Source of the DNA: Bacteroidales bacterium
GTDB lineage: Bacteria; Bacteroidota; Bacteroidia; Bacteroidales; Bacteroidaceae
DNA length: 51,076 nt
Direction: 5' to 3'
Assembly (NCBI GenBank): GCA_004556745.1
Contig: SFFY01000012.1
Span: 1-51,076 of the forward strand
Shown here piece after piece: positions 16,801 to 23,602 of the stretch. The translations under genes were made by a program, and so were the position numbers. Within the stretch, counting starts at the first letter, position 1. Every line of letters begins with the position of its first letter. Below the pieces are notes generated by a model that made no database searches, was not told the DNA's origin, and saw only the letters and a list, made by a program, of their open reading frames with translations.

Positions 16801-17330
16801 ACTCCAAGTTCCAGATTGGTTGGTCGAACTCATTCCACTTTAAGGACTTCACGCTCTACTTCCTCATCAACGGTCGCATCGGCGGTAAGGTGATTTCTAT
16901 GACCGAAGGCTACCTTGATGCACTCGGACAGTCGCAGCGCACGGCCGATGCCCGCATGTATGCAGAAAACAACGGCATCTACGCCGACAACGGTCAGCTC
17001 GGCATGTACGTGCCCGACGGCAGTGGGCAGATTGTTCCCATTCAGACTTGGTATGAAACAGTGGGTCGCAACAATCCCGCCGACTACGTTTACGATGCCA
17101 CCAACTTCCGCCTCCGTGAGCTCTCCTTCGGCTACACGTTCCGCAACCTCCTCGGCGATGGCAAGAACCTCACCATCTCGTTCATCGGACGTAACCTCTT
17201 CTTTATCTACAAGGATGCTCCCGTTGATCCCGACATCTCCCTCTCCAACGGTAACGGCCTCGGCGCATTTGAAATCTTCAACCTCCCGTCCGCACGTTCC
17301 TACGGTCTGAATCTCAAACTTAATTTCTAA
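13878..17330 (+). CDS. SusC/RagA-family TonB-dependent outer membrane transporter
   Basis: This 1150-residue outer membrane barrel imports oligosaccharides using TonB energy. In order it has a signal peptide (MLKPIKSVSMALMAAAVTGMPLFA), a carboxypeptidase-regulatory-like domain (GVVKGVVRDDAGQPAIGAVV...), a TonB box-like stretch (FEEVVVTAMG), a plug domain with LIVVDGIPM and NILKGANAAALYGSAAANGVV, and a long barrel ending in NLKLNF. I chose the ATG at 13878 over an earlier in-frame start because the earlier one lies before the promoter. Nine bases separate it from susD. The enzymes downstream suggest that it carries N-glycan fragments. Confidence 0.95.
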   Translation: MLKPIKSVSMALMAAAVTGMPLFAAPIEAHAEVAAVQQTGVVKGVVRDDAGQPAIGAVVFVVGTKNSTTTDVDGSFTLKNVQKGATIRISLIGYKRQDIKWDGGALNVTLESNDNSFEEVVVTAMGIARKEKSLTYATQQIKNDEFMKVQDPNLVNSIEGKVSGVTITPSAGGAGGASKIILRGNKSIMGNNQPLIVVDGIPMTNNTRGQMDGTGDIAVLNSTAVSEGSDPLSQINPDDIESMNILKGANAAALYGSAAANGVVMITTKKGKEGKLDVNFTSNVTFDTPLLTPEIQNRYGASINGTSISKDSWGPALGNTGNHYTLQSADGKTVYLRDQAYDDIKDFYRLGVTTNNSISLSGGTEKIRTYVSYANSHANGMIRTNSYNRNTFAFRQSYKFFKRVTIDVNANYVQTVTKNRTSGGLVLNPIYDLYTAPRNVDMRYYKDNYQGYGTWESNPQHGWLMDPTKGANYVWGSKTYQLTGPMQQWAINNAGNNNPYWLMNMNQGKDKEDRFYGYFQGKIDIYDGLSFQARVSLDHTKFNSESHRYATTQLPSSMDDFGRYWLNNQKTNELYTDYLLSYNKKFGDWSVSATAGYVGHTLKSEYVSTDVTATQFDGQRKFLSDDNVVINRFEPNSGGDGATSKSEGSNWDKAALVTAQIGWKDYVYVDGSYRRDWYRAFKQFAYMGTPDNYGYFGFGANAILSSLFKLPEWFNYAKYRLSYSEVGNSIPNSVYNLAVSNNVRGTTTLSGYNSFWPIPEKTKSFETGLEMQFFNNRLNADITYYNSAMHNSYLEISGTNGRTQPVNTGVIRNQGVELTLGYDWKISKDWRWKTSVNFSFNKNKIVETYRDEQGNPKMLTQGLAGVQVRYVEGGSYGDMYVSDFRRWQTDVYQYEVPDVNGGAPTVYYTNSPTADAAGNPLADGITTTKIHNAGDIYVNSEGKPTIDGSFAYVKPSGTISNTPSNPYGKYIGNMNSKFQIGWSNSFHFKDFTLYFLINGRIGGKVISMTEGYLDALGQSQRTADARMYAENNGIYADNGQLGMYVPDGSGQIVPIQTWYETVGRNNPADYVYDATNFRLRELSFGYTFRNLLGDGKNLTISFIGRNLFFIYKDAPVDPDISLSNGNGLGAFEIFNLPSARSYGLNLKLNF

Positions 17331-17339
17331 AAAGCAGAA

Positions 17340-19121
17340 ATGATGAAACGCAAAATATTCTTTTCAGTCTTGGCTGTGGCAACCGCTTTCAGCTTGCAGT
17401 CCTGCCTCGACTATGATGTGCCCGGCGATGAATTGAACTCCGACCAATCGCAGCTCTCCAACGACTTCCAGGGCGACATCGACCAAATCAATTACCACCA
17501 CCAAACGTCAGAGGAAGGATTTGAGGCAGCCTATACCGCCTTGGCTCCTTATCTCGGTTCGTGCAAAACGGCGCAGTATTGCCTGCGCGGCGGTAAGAAC
17601 GGCGACGTGCCCGGTGCACACGCCTACCAGCGTCAGTATGGCCTCGGTACCGACTGCTACGCCAACTACATGACTATTCCTCACCGCGACTTCATGTATG
17701 GCACGTGGACCTCTACCTACAACAACTCCAACGACTTCAACGGCGATCCGCGCGGCAGTTACTCTATGGTTAAAAACGGCATCATACCCGTGCTCAATCA
17801 CCCGCAGATCGACAGTATTCCCGAAGTCAAGGCCATCAACCTCCTTTACTACTGCATCTCCGCACAGGAAATGGCCGACATCTCCGGTCCGTTCACCTAT
17901 ATCGAAGACAAGAAGAACATAGAAAATCCTTCTGTCTACAACGATATGGAGACCATTTACAGAGGCATCGTGCAGAACCTCGACACCATCGTGGCTTGCC
18001 TGCGCAACTTCTCCTCTCGTCCCGAATGGTACAAGAACCGCGTGGGTGACGTGCTGATGTCCAACAACGAGACCAACCGCGACCTGCTTAGCGGCTTCAG
18101 CGGCATGACCACTTACATCAAGCTGGCCAACTCCTTGAAGCTCCGCATGGCGATGCACATCGTGAAGGTTGAGCCTGAACTTGCACAGAAATGGGCAGAA
18201 GAAGCCGTGCGCGATGGTGTTGTCGAGTCCATTGACGAACAGTCTGGTTTGTTCCCCGTAGTCAGCGGTTTCGCACATCCTATGGTTACCATTATCGACT
18301 CTTGGGGCGACTCCCGCCTTTCGGCTTCCTTCGAAAGCCTGCTTATGAGCCTTGATCATCCTTACACGAAGTACTTGATTACGAAAAACTCTAACGAGAT
18401 TACCAACAAGAAGACAGGCGAAGTGCTGCCTGCCAACAAGAAGATTGTCGGCATCCGCAGCGGTACGCTGGTTGGCGACGGTCAGAGCTATGGACAGAAC
18501 CAGCGTCAGGCTTACTCCGGCATCGACCGCAACTACTTGAACGACGCTCCGCTTTACCTCGTGAAGTTTGCTGAAGTAGACTTCCTGCGTGCCGAAGGCG
18601 CGCTGCGTGGTTGGAACATGGGCGGTTCAGCCCAATTCTTCTACGAACGCGGCATTCGCAACGCTTACCTCGATGAACCTTGGTATGTATTTGAATACAA
18701 CGACCTCGTTGAGGAATACCTGCAGCGCGAAAAGCCTGTTGAGTACGTGCAGTCCGACCCCATGGGCGACGGTGAAGATTGGCCGAGCCTTACGAAGATT
18801 GGCGTGAAGTGGAACGAAGCCGACTCTAAGGAAACGAAGCTCGAAAAGATTATCACCCAGAAGTATATTGCCCTCTTCCCCCTCTCCACAGAGGCATGGA
18901 CGGAACTGCGCCGCACAGGCTATCCCAAGTGTTTCCCCGTGCTTAACACGAGCGACGGCGACGGCTCTATCGCACAGGGCGAACTGATCCGCCGCGTGCC
19001 TTGGCAGAGCACCGACCCCATCGAGTTGCAAAACATCAACAACACGGGTATCACAGCACTCGGCGGATCCGACTTGCAGGCCACGCGCCTGTGGTGGGAC
19101 GTTGATGCACCTAACTTCTAA
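17340..19121 (+). CDS. SusD/RagB-family surface glycan-binding lipoprotein
   Basis: This 593-residue surface lipoprotein caps the SusC barrel and captures the glycan. The signal peptide ends in the lipobox LQSC (MMKRKIFFSVLAVATAFSLQSC), followed by acidic LDYDVPGDELNSD. The body shows SusD-type helical repeats, and the C-terminal part includes the conserved KYIALFPLSTEAWTELRRTGYP. Either of two adjacent Met codons could be the start. It is directly downstream of SusC, and a strong hairpin follows its stop. Confidence 0.94.
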   Translation: MMKRKIFFSVLAVATAFSLQSCLDYDVPGDELNSDQSQLSNDFQGDIDQINYHHQTSEEGFEAAYTALAPYLGSCKTAQYCLRGGKNGDVPGAHAYQRQYGLGTDCYANYMTIPHRDFMYGTWTSTYNNSNDFNGDPRGSYSMVKNGIIPVLNHPQIDSIPEVKAINLLYYCISAQEMADISGPFTYIEDKKNIENPSVYNDMETIYRGIVQNLDTIVACLRNFSSRPEWYKNRVGDVLMSNNETNRDLLSGFSGMTTYIKLANSLKLRMAMHIVKVEPELAQKWAEEAVRDGVVESIDEQSGLFPVVSGFAHPMVTIIDSWGDSRLSASFESLLMSLDHPYTKYLITKNSNEITNKKTGEVLPANKKIVGIRSGTLVGDGQSYGQNQRQAYSGIDRNYLNDAPLYLVKFAEVDFLRAEGALRGWNMGGSAQFFYERGIRNAYLDEPWYVFEYNDLVEEYLQREKPVEYVQSDPMGDGEDWPSLTKIGVKWNEADSKETKLEKIITQKYIALFPLSTEAWTELRRTGYPKCFPVLNTSDGDGSIAQGELIRRVPWQSTDPIELQNINNTGITALGGSDLQATRLWWDVDAPNF

Positions 19122-19133
19122 TACACTATAATT

Positions 19134-19173
19134 AATAGGGGCGTATAGTATCTATGCGCCCCTATTGGTTTTT
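19134..19173 (+). terminator. Terminator or attenuator after susD
   Basis: AATAGGGGCGTA...TGCGCCCCTATT forms a 12-bp stem followed by GGTTTTT. It separates susCD from the GH85 gene. No strong promoter was found before that gene, so partial read-through is likely. Confidence 0.8.
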
Positions 19174-19246
19174 GCATACGTCAATTTATTCATATTAACC
19201 CCAACCAAAATAAAATTCATTTTTTAACCCTTAAATCATTTTCATC

Positions 19247-22200
19247 ATGAAAAAGTCTACATTTGCTGCGTTATTGCTGGCAGGCTGCGCTTTCGCCGCC
19301 CCCGCTGCAGCACAGACGTCCCCCACGGCCACTGATGAGATTTACAATTTCGATGGTTTCTCTGATACGGGTCTCCTCGAATTGTTCTACAAAGCCGACC
19401 AACAGGGACGCAAGTACCCCACCGATGCCGAGTTTGAGGCAGCCGGTATCAGCAAGGGCGACATCGCCTTTGTTCGTTCGCACGTGCGTCGCCGCGCCAT
19501 TATGAGCGACGAAGACCGCCTCAACCAAGACGCTACCTCCAAGCGTCAGCTTTGGATGAACATTCCCATGGACGTGGGTTCGGGCGGCGCAGCCGGCTAT
19601 CCCGGCACCAAGTTCACCTCCGACGTGTTCTCGATGTGGAACTATACGAACCTCTTCGGTTCTTGGAATCACAGCGTATTCCAGGCACCCGGCTGCTGGG
19701 TTGATGCCGCACACCGCAACGGTACGGACATCATGTCGGGTATCAAGTTCTTTGAAAGCTGGACGGCTGGCAGTGGCGCAGGCAACTGGTGTGCGCTCAT
19801 TTCTACAAAGAATGCTGACGGCACGTACAAGTACACCAAGGCACTGATCAATATCCTGATGTTCTTCGGTTCCGATGGTATCAACTACAACTTTGAAGAT
19901 ACCGGCTATTCCAATACTGACGTTGTGGCTTTCCACAAGTCGTTGTATAAGGAAGCTGCCGCTCAGGGCTTTGACAATTTCCACATCGGCATCTATACGG
20001 CCAACTCTTCTCTGTCGGTTGGTAATAAGGAAGCTTTGTTCGGAACAACTGAAACTGGTAAGACAACCGACCTGATGCTGAACTATTCCGGCGGTGACTT
20101 TACTTCTGCAAATGCTATGCGTTCCTCTGTCCAGGTAGCTGAAAGTGCTATGGGCACTTGCGAAGGTCTTTACACCGGCGTTTGGTTTGTGGGTATGGAT
20201 CGCAGCTGGAAGAACCTTGTAGCAAATGCCGAGAGCAAGCGCATTGGCGTTTGCCTCTGGGGCGAACACGGACAGAGCCGTCTGATGAGCTACAACGTAG
20301 GCGACGGCGCTTTCGACACGCAGGAAAACTATCAGCGCCTTATGGAGCGTTGCTTCTCCGGCGGTAACCGCAACCCGCTCAACCGCCCGGCTATTAGCAA
20401 TACAGGCAACAACTGGGAACGCACGGCCGACAAGCTGCCTTTGCAGACCTTCTGCGGCTTGGCTTCGTTTATTCCCGAACGTTCCACCATTCAGGGCAAC
20501 CTGCCTTTCGGCACGCACTTCACCCTCGGCAATGGCGAACGCTATTTCTATAAAGGCAAGCGCACCAACGGCAGCTGGTACAACATGGGTACACAAGACC
20601 TCGTGCCCACCTATCGTTGGATGGTGGTTAATCCCGGCACCACGACCGTCAGCACCAATATCCAGCCCAACTATACCCACACCGACGCATACACGGGCGG
20701 CTCCTGCCTGCGTCTCACGGGTGCTGCCGTTTCCGGCGGTACGGACATCGTGATGTATAAGACCGCGCTCAAGGTGAGCGGCTCTGCTCCTTACGCTAAG
20801 GTGGCCGTGAAAAACGGCAAGGAAGGCAAAAACGCCTCTTCGCTCTACGTTATCCTGCGCAAGCAAGGCAGCAATCAGTGGATTGAAGTGCCCTACGGCG
20901 ACGTTAGCGGCGCAACTTGGGAAGAAAAGACCCTCGAAATCGCCGGTCTTTCCACCAACGACGTCATCGACCGCATCGGTCTCCGCGTTAAGGGCAACGA
21001 CGACAATTACAGCCTGCTCGTCGGTAAGCTCGAGATCAACGACAACAGCACCGTTACGCCTGCCAACGTGCGCGACGTGATGGTAGAAGTGAAGGAAGAA
21101 ACCAAGACCTCTATGGGTGCCAAGATTTATTGGGACGTCAACGCTGTGGCTACCACGCGTGCCGCCTGGGGCCTTGTTTACAACGACGAAGCCAACATCG
21201 ACCACTTCGAAATCCTTTACAAGAACGGCGATAACGGTCGCGTTTCTGAAATCGGCCGCACCAGCAGCTGGTCTACTTACGTAGGCAACATCATGTTTGA
21301 AAGCGCAGCCGACCAGCCTTACATCGGTGTTCGCGCTGTCAGCACCGACCTCAAGACTTATTCCGCCACCGAATGGGTAGCCGTTCCCCGTGCCGCCCAG
21401 TCCGCACTGCCCGACCGTGCTGATAATGGCAACTATGGAGAAAGCTGCATGGACCCCGCCTGCGAAGGTGCAGCTATTGCCCGCGAACAGCGTTACGTAA
21501 CTTCTGTTACCACTACGGGTGCTACCGAAAACCTCAACTATTCTGCAACGGGTCCCGTGGCTGATGGCTCTCAGTATGCCGACGCTACCGACCACGTGCT
21601 CAAGGTGGCACAAGGCCAGACCATCACCATGAACATCAAGTGCGCCGACAAATCCGACGGTTTGAAGTGGTGCTTCCTTGGCGGTTGGATGGACCTCAAC
21701 GGTAGCGGCGACTTCGACAAGCCTCTTCCCACAGAGCGCACGGCTGCTGAAATCGAAGCCGGTAAGACAGAAACCGACCCCGAAGGCGAACGCCTCTTCT
21801 TTGCCGGCACGCTCCGCGCAGCTACTCCTGCTTTCCAAAGCGCAGAAGGCGTAACCTTCTCCTTCACCGTGCCCAACGATGCAACGCCCGGTCCGAGCCG
21901 CCTGCGCATTGTCTTCTCCGATGCATGGTTCGCCGGTATGTTCAACCCCGTTGGTCAGCACGCTAAGGGCTTCTCCATTGACTTCGGTGTAGAAATCACC
22001 GGCACGAACCCCGGCCGCGTTGTAATTGACACGCGCGATCAGGGCGTTGCTGACCAGCCCGATGGCTTCAGCCAGACCGGCATCGATAAGGTGAACGACG
22101 GCAGCAAGGTTTCCACCTTCAGCCTCGAAGACGGCAGTCTCAACCTCAACAATGTCGACAAGGCATGGATTTACGATGCAGAAGGCAAGTTCGTGAAGTT

Positions 22201-22309
22201 TGCTAACGGCGTAAGCTCTGTGAACGTCAACGGCTATGCTCCTGGCGTATATGTATTGAAGATGCAGAGCGGCAACGTTATCCGTTCGCAGAAGTTCATC
22301 ATCAAGTAA
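19247..22309 (+). CDS. GH85 endo-beta-N-acetylglucosaminidase in the SusCD operon
   Basis: This 1020-residue enzyme should cut between the two core GlcNAc residues of N-glycans. The GH85 core is clear: WNYTNLFGSWNHS, then GCWVDAAHRNGTDIMSGIKF (about 149-168), and FGSDGINYNFED (about 207-218). In that last motif N215-F-E217 fits the family's catalytic NxE. GERYFYKGKRTNGSWYNMGTQDLVPTYRW is a further family block. A galactose-binding-like domain and a GEVN-type domain follow. The C-terminus (WIYDAEGKFVKF...GVYVLKMQSGNVIRSQKFIIK) resembles a type IX sorting signal. The N-terminus could be cut at AAA-Q or lipidated at LAGC; sorting by T9SS would favour the former. It follows susD, so it probably acts at the surface ahead of import. 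Confidence 0.9.
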   Translation: MKKSTFAALLLAGCAFAAPAAAQTSPTATDEIYNFDGFSDTGLLELFYKADQQGRKYPTDAEFEAAGISKGDIAFVRSHVRRRAIMSDEDRLNQDATSKRQLWMNIPMDVGSGGAAGYPGTKFTSDVFSMWNYTNLFGSWNHSVFQAPGCWVDAAHRNGTDIMSGIKFFESWTAGSGAGNWCALISTKNADGTYKYTKALINILMFFGSDGINYNFEDTGYSNTDVVAFHKSLYKEAAAQGFDNFHIGIYTANSSLSVGNKEALFGTTETGKTTDLMLNYSGGDFTSANAMRSSVQVAESAMGTCEGLYTGVWFVGMDRSWKNLVANAESKRIGVCLWGEHGQSRLMSYNVGDGAFDTQENYQRLMERCFSGGNRNPLNRPAISNTGNNWERTADKLPLQTFCGLASFIPERSTIQGNLPFGTHFTLGNGERYFYKGKRTNGSWYNMGTQDLVPTYRWMVVNPGTTTVSTNIQPNYTHTDAYTGGSCLRLTGAAVSGGTDIVMYKTALKVSGSAPYAKVAVKNGKEGKNASSLYVILRKQGSNQWIEVPYGDVSGATWEEKTLEIAGLSTNDVIDRIGLRVKGNDDNYSLLVGKLEINDNSTVTPANVRDVMVEVKEETKTSMGAKIYWDVNAVATTRAAWGLVYNDEANIDHFEILYKNGDNGRVSEIGRTSSWSTYVGNIMFESAADQPYIGVRAVSTDLKTYSATEWVAVPRAAQSALPDRADNGNYGESCMDPACEGAAIAREQRYVTSVTTTGATENLNYSATGPVADGSQYADATDHVLKVAQGQTITMNIKCADKSDGLKWCFLGGWMDLNGSGDFDKPLPTERTAAEIEAGKTETDPEGERLFFAGTLRAATPAFQSAEGVTFSFTVPNDATPGPSRLRIVFSDAWFAGMFNPVGQHAKGFSIDFGVEITGTNPGRVVIDTRDQGVADQPDGFSQTGIDKVNDGSKVSTFSLEDGSLNLNNVDKAWIYDAEGKFVKFANGVSSVNVNGYAPGVYVLKMQSGNVIRSQKFIIK

Positions 22310-22330
22310 ACCCTAATCCCTATCATGACA

Positions 22331-22367
22331 AATCGGGTGCGCATCGCAATGCGCACCCGATTTTTTT
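22331..22367 (+). terminator. Terminator after first GH85 gene
   Basis: AATCGGGTGCGCAT, CGCA loop, ATGCGCACCCGATT and a T run: a perfect 14-bp stem 21 bases after the stop codon. Confidence 0.92.
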
Positions 22368-22368
22368 G

Positions 22369-22756
22369 TATAACGCCTCACGAGTCGGGGTATTTTTCAA
22401 AACGTCCCCACTGCCAAGCGCCTTCGAAATGCTCCTCTATACGCATTTTTTTTACCCGAAAAACCTTTCAACTCTTCAACTTTACTCTTATTCAGTTGAA
22501 TATTAGCCGTTTATTGCTGAATGGTTTGCCGCCCAAACCTTTCAGCTACCCGTCACCAACTATACACTGGAAGGCACTTCATATCTAAATAAAATAATGA
22601 TTGATTTTGTCCACCTTTTCTTGAAATTTTCGGCTGCGCTCTGAAATATGAGCAAGCTCTATTGCGATCACTTGCACGAAAATTGGCGGCGGCTCGGCAG
22701 AATCTAAGTAAGCTTGGATTCTGCTCTCGCCTTGCACAAACGTTGAATTATGTGTT
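22369..22756. other. Gene-free stretch with decayed repeats
   Basis: No credible gene is present. It holds a degenerate copy of the GGGCGTTTTGCAAAACGCCC palindrome (about 22386-22412). A segment GAATGGTTTG..CCAAACCTTTCAGC near 22520 is echoed near 23381. At 22624-22735 there are two stem-loops, containing TTCGGCTGCGCTC, GAGCAAGCTCTATTGC and CTTGCACG, related to the nested insert found at 36931-37016 and 41523-41614. Confidence 0.6.
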
Positions 22757-22982
22757 AAGTGCCTGGAAGGCACTACAGAGCGAAGCGACGATAACCGGGG
22801 ACGCAGTCCTCGGATAAGCTCACGAGGACGACGTGCCTGGAAGGCACTACGCCAGAGGACATGCACGTTTTACATTACCACAGGCGTACTGCCTTCCAGG
22901 CAGAATCATTGCAGCTGTCTCCCCCGAGGACTTCGTCCCCGGTTATCGTCGCTTCGCTCCGTACTGCCTTCCAGGCAGTTAA
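22757..22982. repeat. Long hairpin element with CTGGAAGG palindromes, copy 2
   Basis: Same architecture and orientation as 200-420: AAGTGCCTGGAAGGCACTAC at the left, the ACCGGGGACG/CGTCCCCGGT arms, CACAGGCGTACTGCCTTCC in the middle, and TACTGCCTTCCAGGCAGTTA at the right. The right third is nearly identical between copies, while the left and centre differ by substitutions and small indels that partly preserve pairing. Confidence 0.85.
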
Positions 22983-23002
22983 TACCTTAATCATTTTAGT
23001 TT

Positions 23003-23245
23003 GTTGAATAAGAACTATCCGCAAGATATTTTTTCCTTTCAGCAAGATAGTTTCAACTTTCAGCAAGATGTTTTTTGTTACAAACTTTGTAACGCTTGTT
23101 AGAAACTTTGTAACACATATTACAAAGTTTGTAATACATGTTACAAAGTTTGTAATAAACTTTTTCTGCGCCGATAATGAAAAATTTCAAGTAGAAACGA
23201 AAAAATTGCTCGGTCTTGGTAAAAAATATCCGCTGGAAAGTTGTG
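23003..23245. repeat. 21-bp-periodic palindromic array, copy 2
   Basis: Core units start at 23077, 23098, 23119 and 23140, each 21 bp with TTACAAASTTTGTAA-type palindromes. The left arm has 21-bp units beginning AAGATATTTTTTCC and AAGATAGTTTCAAC, both ending TTTCAGC. The right arm has inverted-sense units beginning AAAAATTTC, AAAAAATTGC and AAAAAATATCC. Confidence 0.85.
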
Positions 23246-23276
23246 TCGTTTCCTTTCTTAAAGGTCTCACGAGTAG

Positions 23277-23361
23277 GGGCGTTTTGCAAAACGCCCGCGC
23301 TAATGGTTTGCGTTTAATGTTTCCCAGCCCCGTGTGTTGGCGGGCGTTTTGCAAAACGCCC
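23277..23361. repeat. Two GGGCGTTTTGCAAAACGCCC palindromes facing each other
   Basis: Perfect 20-bp palindromes at 23277-23296 and 23342-23361. Their asymmetric borders (GAGTAG before the first, CTACTC after the second) show opposite orientation. The 45 bases between them have no other identified role. Confidence 0.9.
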
Positions 23362-23547
23362 CTACTCTAATAATACAATATGAATGGTTTGTGAAGGGTT
23401 TGCTCTCCAAACCCTTCAGCCTTTACTTTTTGAAAACCAATAAGATATGTGTCAAAATGAAAGGTTGAAGGGTTTTTCCAGGGAAAAATTTGCGTATAGA
23501 GGAAAGTGTTTTCCATTCAGCTAAAAGCACATTTTCAGTTCTTGTAG

Positions 23548-23566
23548 TATCTTTGCATTATCTTTG
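23548..23566 (+). promoter_or_regulatory. Tandem -7 elements upstream of GH92
   Basis: TATCTTTG occurs at 23548-23555 and again at 23559-23566, 11 bp apart. Either would give a leader of about 35-50 bases to the ATG at 23603. The GH92 gene therefore appears separately transcribed from susCD. Confidence 0.65.
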
Positions 23567-23602
23567 CATAATATAATAACTCCCCTCCCAAACTCCCCAC
23601 CT

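Noticed and set aside
19271..21961. An 896-codon minus-strand open frame opposite the first GH85 gene
   Set aside because: Shadow of a strongly supported gene; no domains, no start context, unusual His/Val/Gly-rich composition.
19247..22309. GH18 family assignment for the endoglycosidase
   Set aside because: The GH18 motif DxxDxDxE is absent; the AHRNG, NxE and WYN..QD.LPT.RW blocks fit GH85.
22325..22588. Short plus-strand ORF after the first GH85 gene
   Set aside because: It begins inside a terminator hairpin and its sequence is composed of decayed repeats.
23053..23289. Minus-strand small ORF with heptad repeats such as YKVCNK
   Set aside because: A 21-bp repeat gives a 7-residue repeat in any frame. 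The other copies do not keep one frame open and no start context is present.
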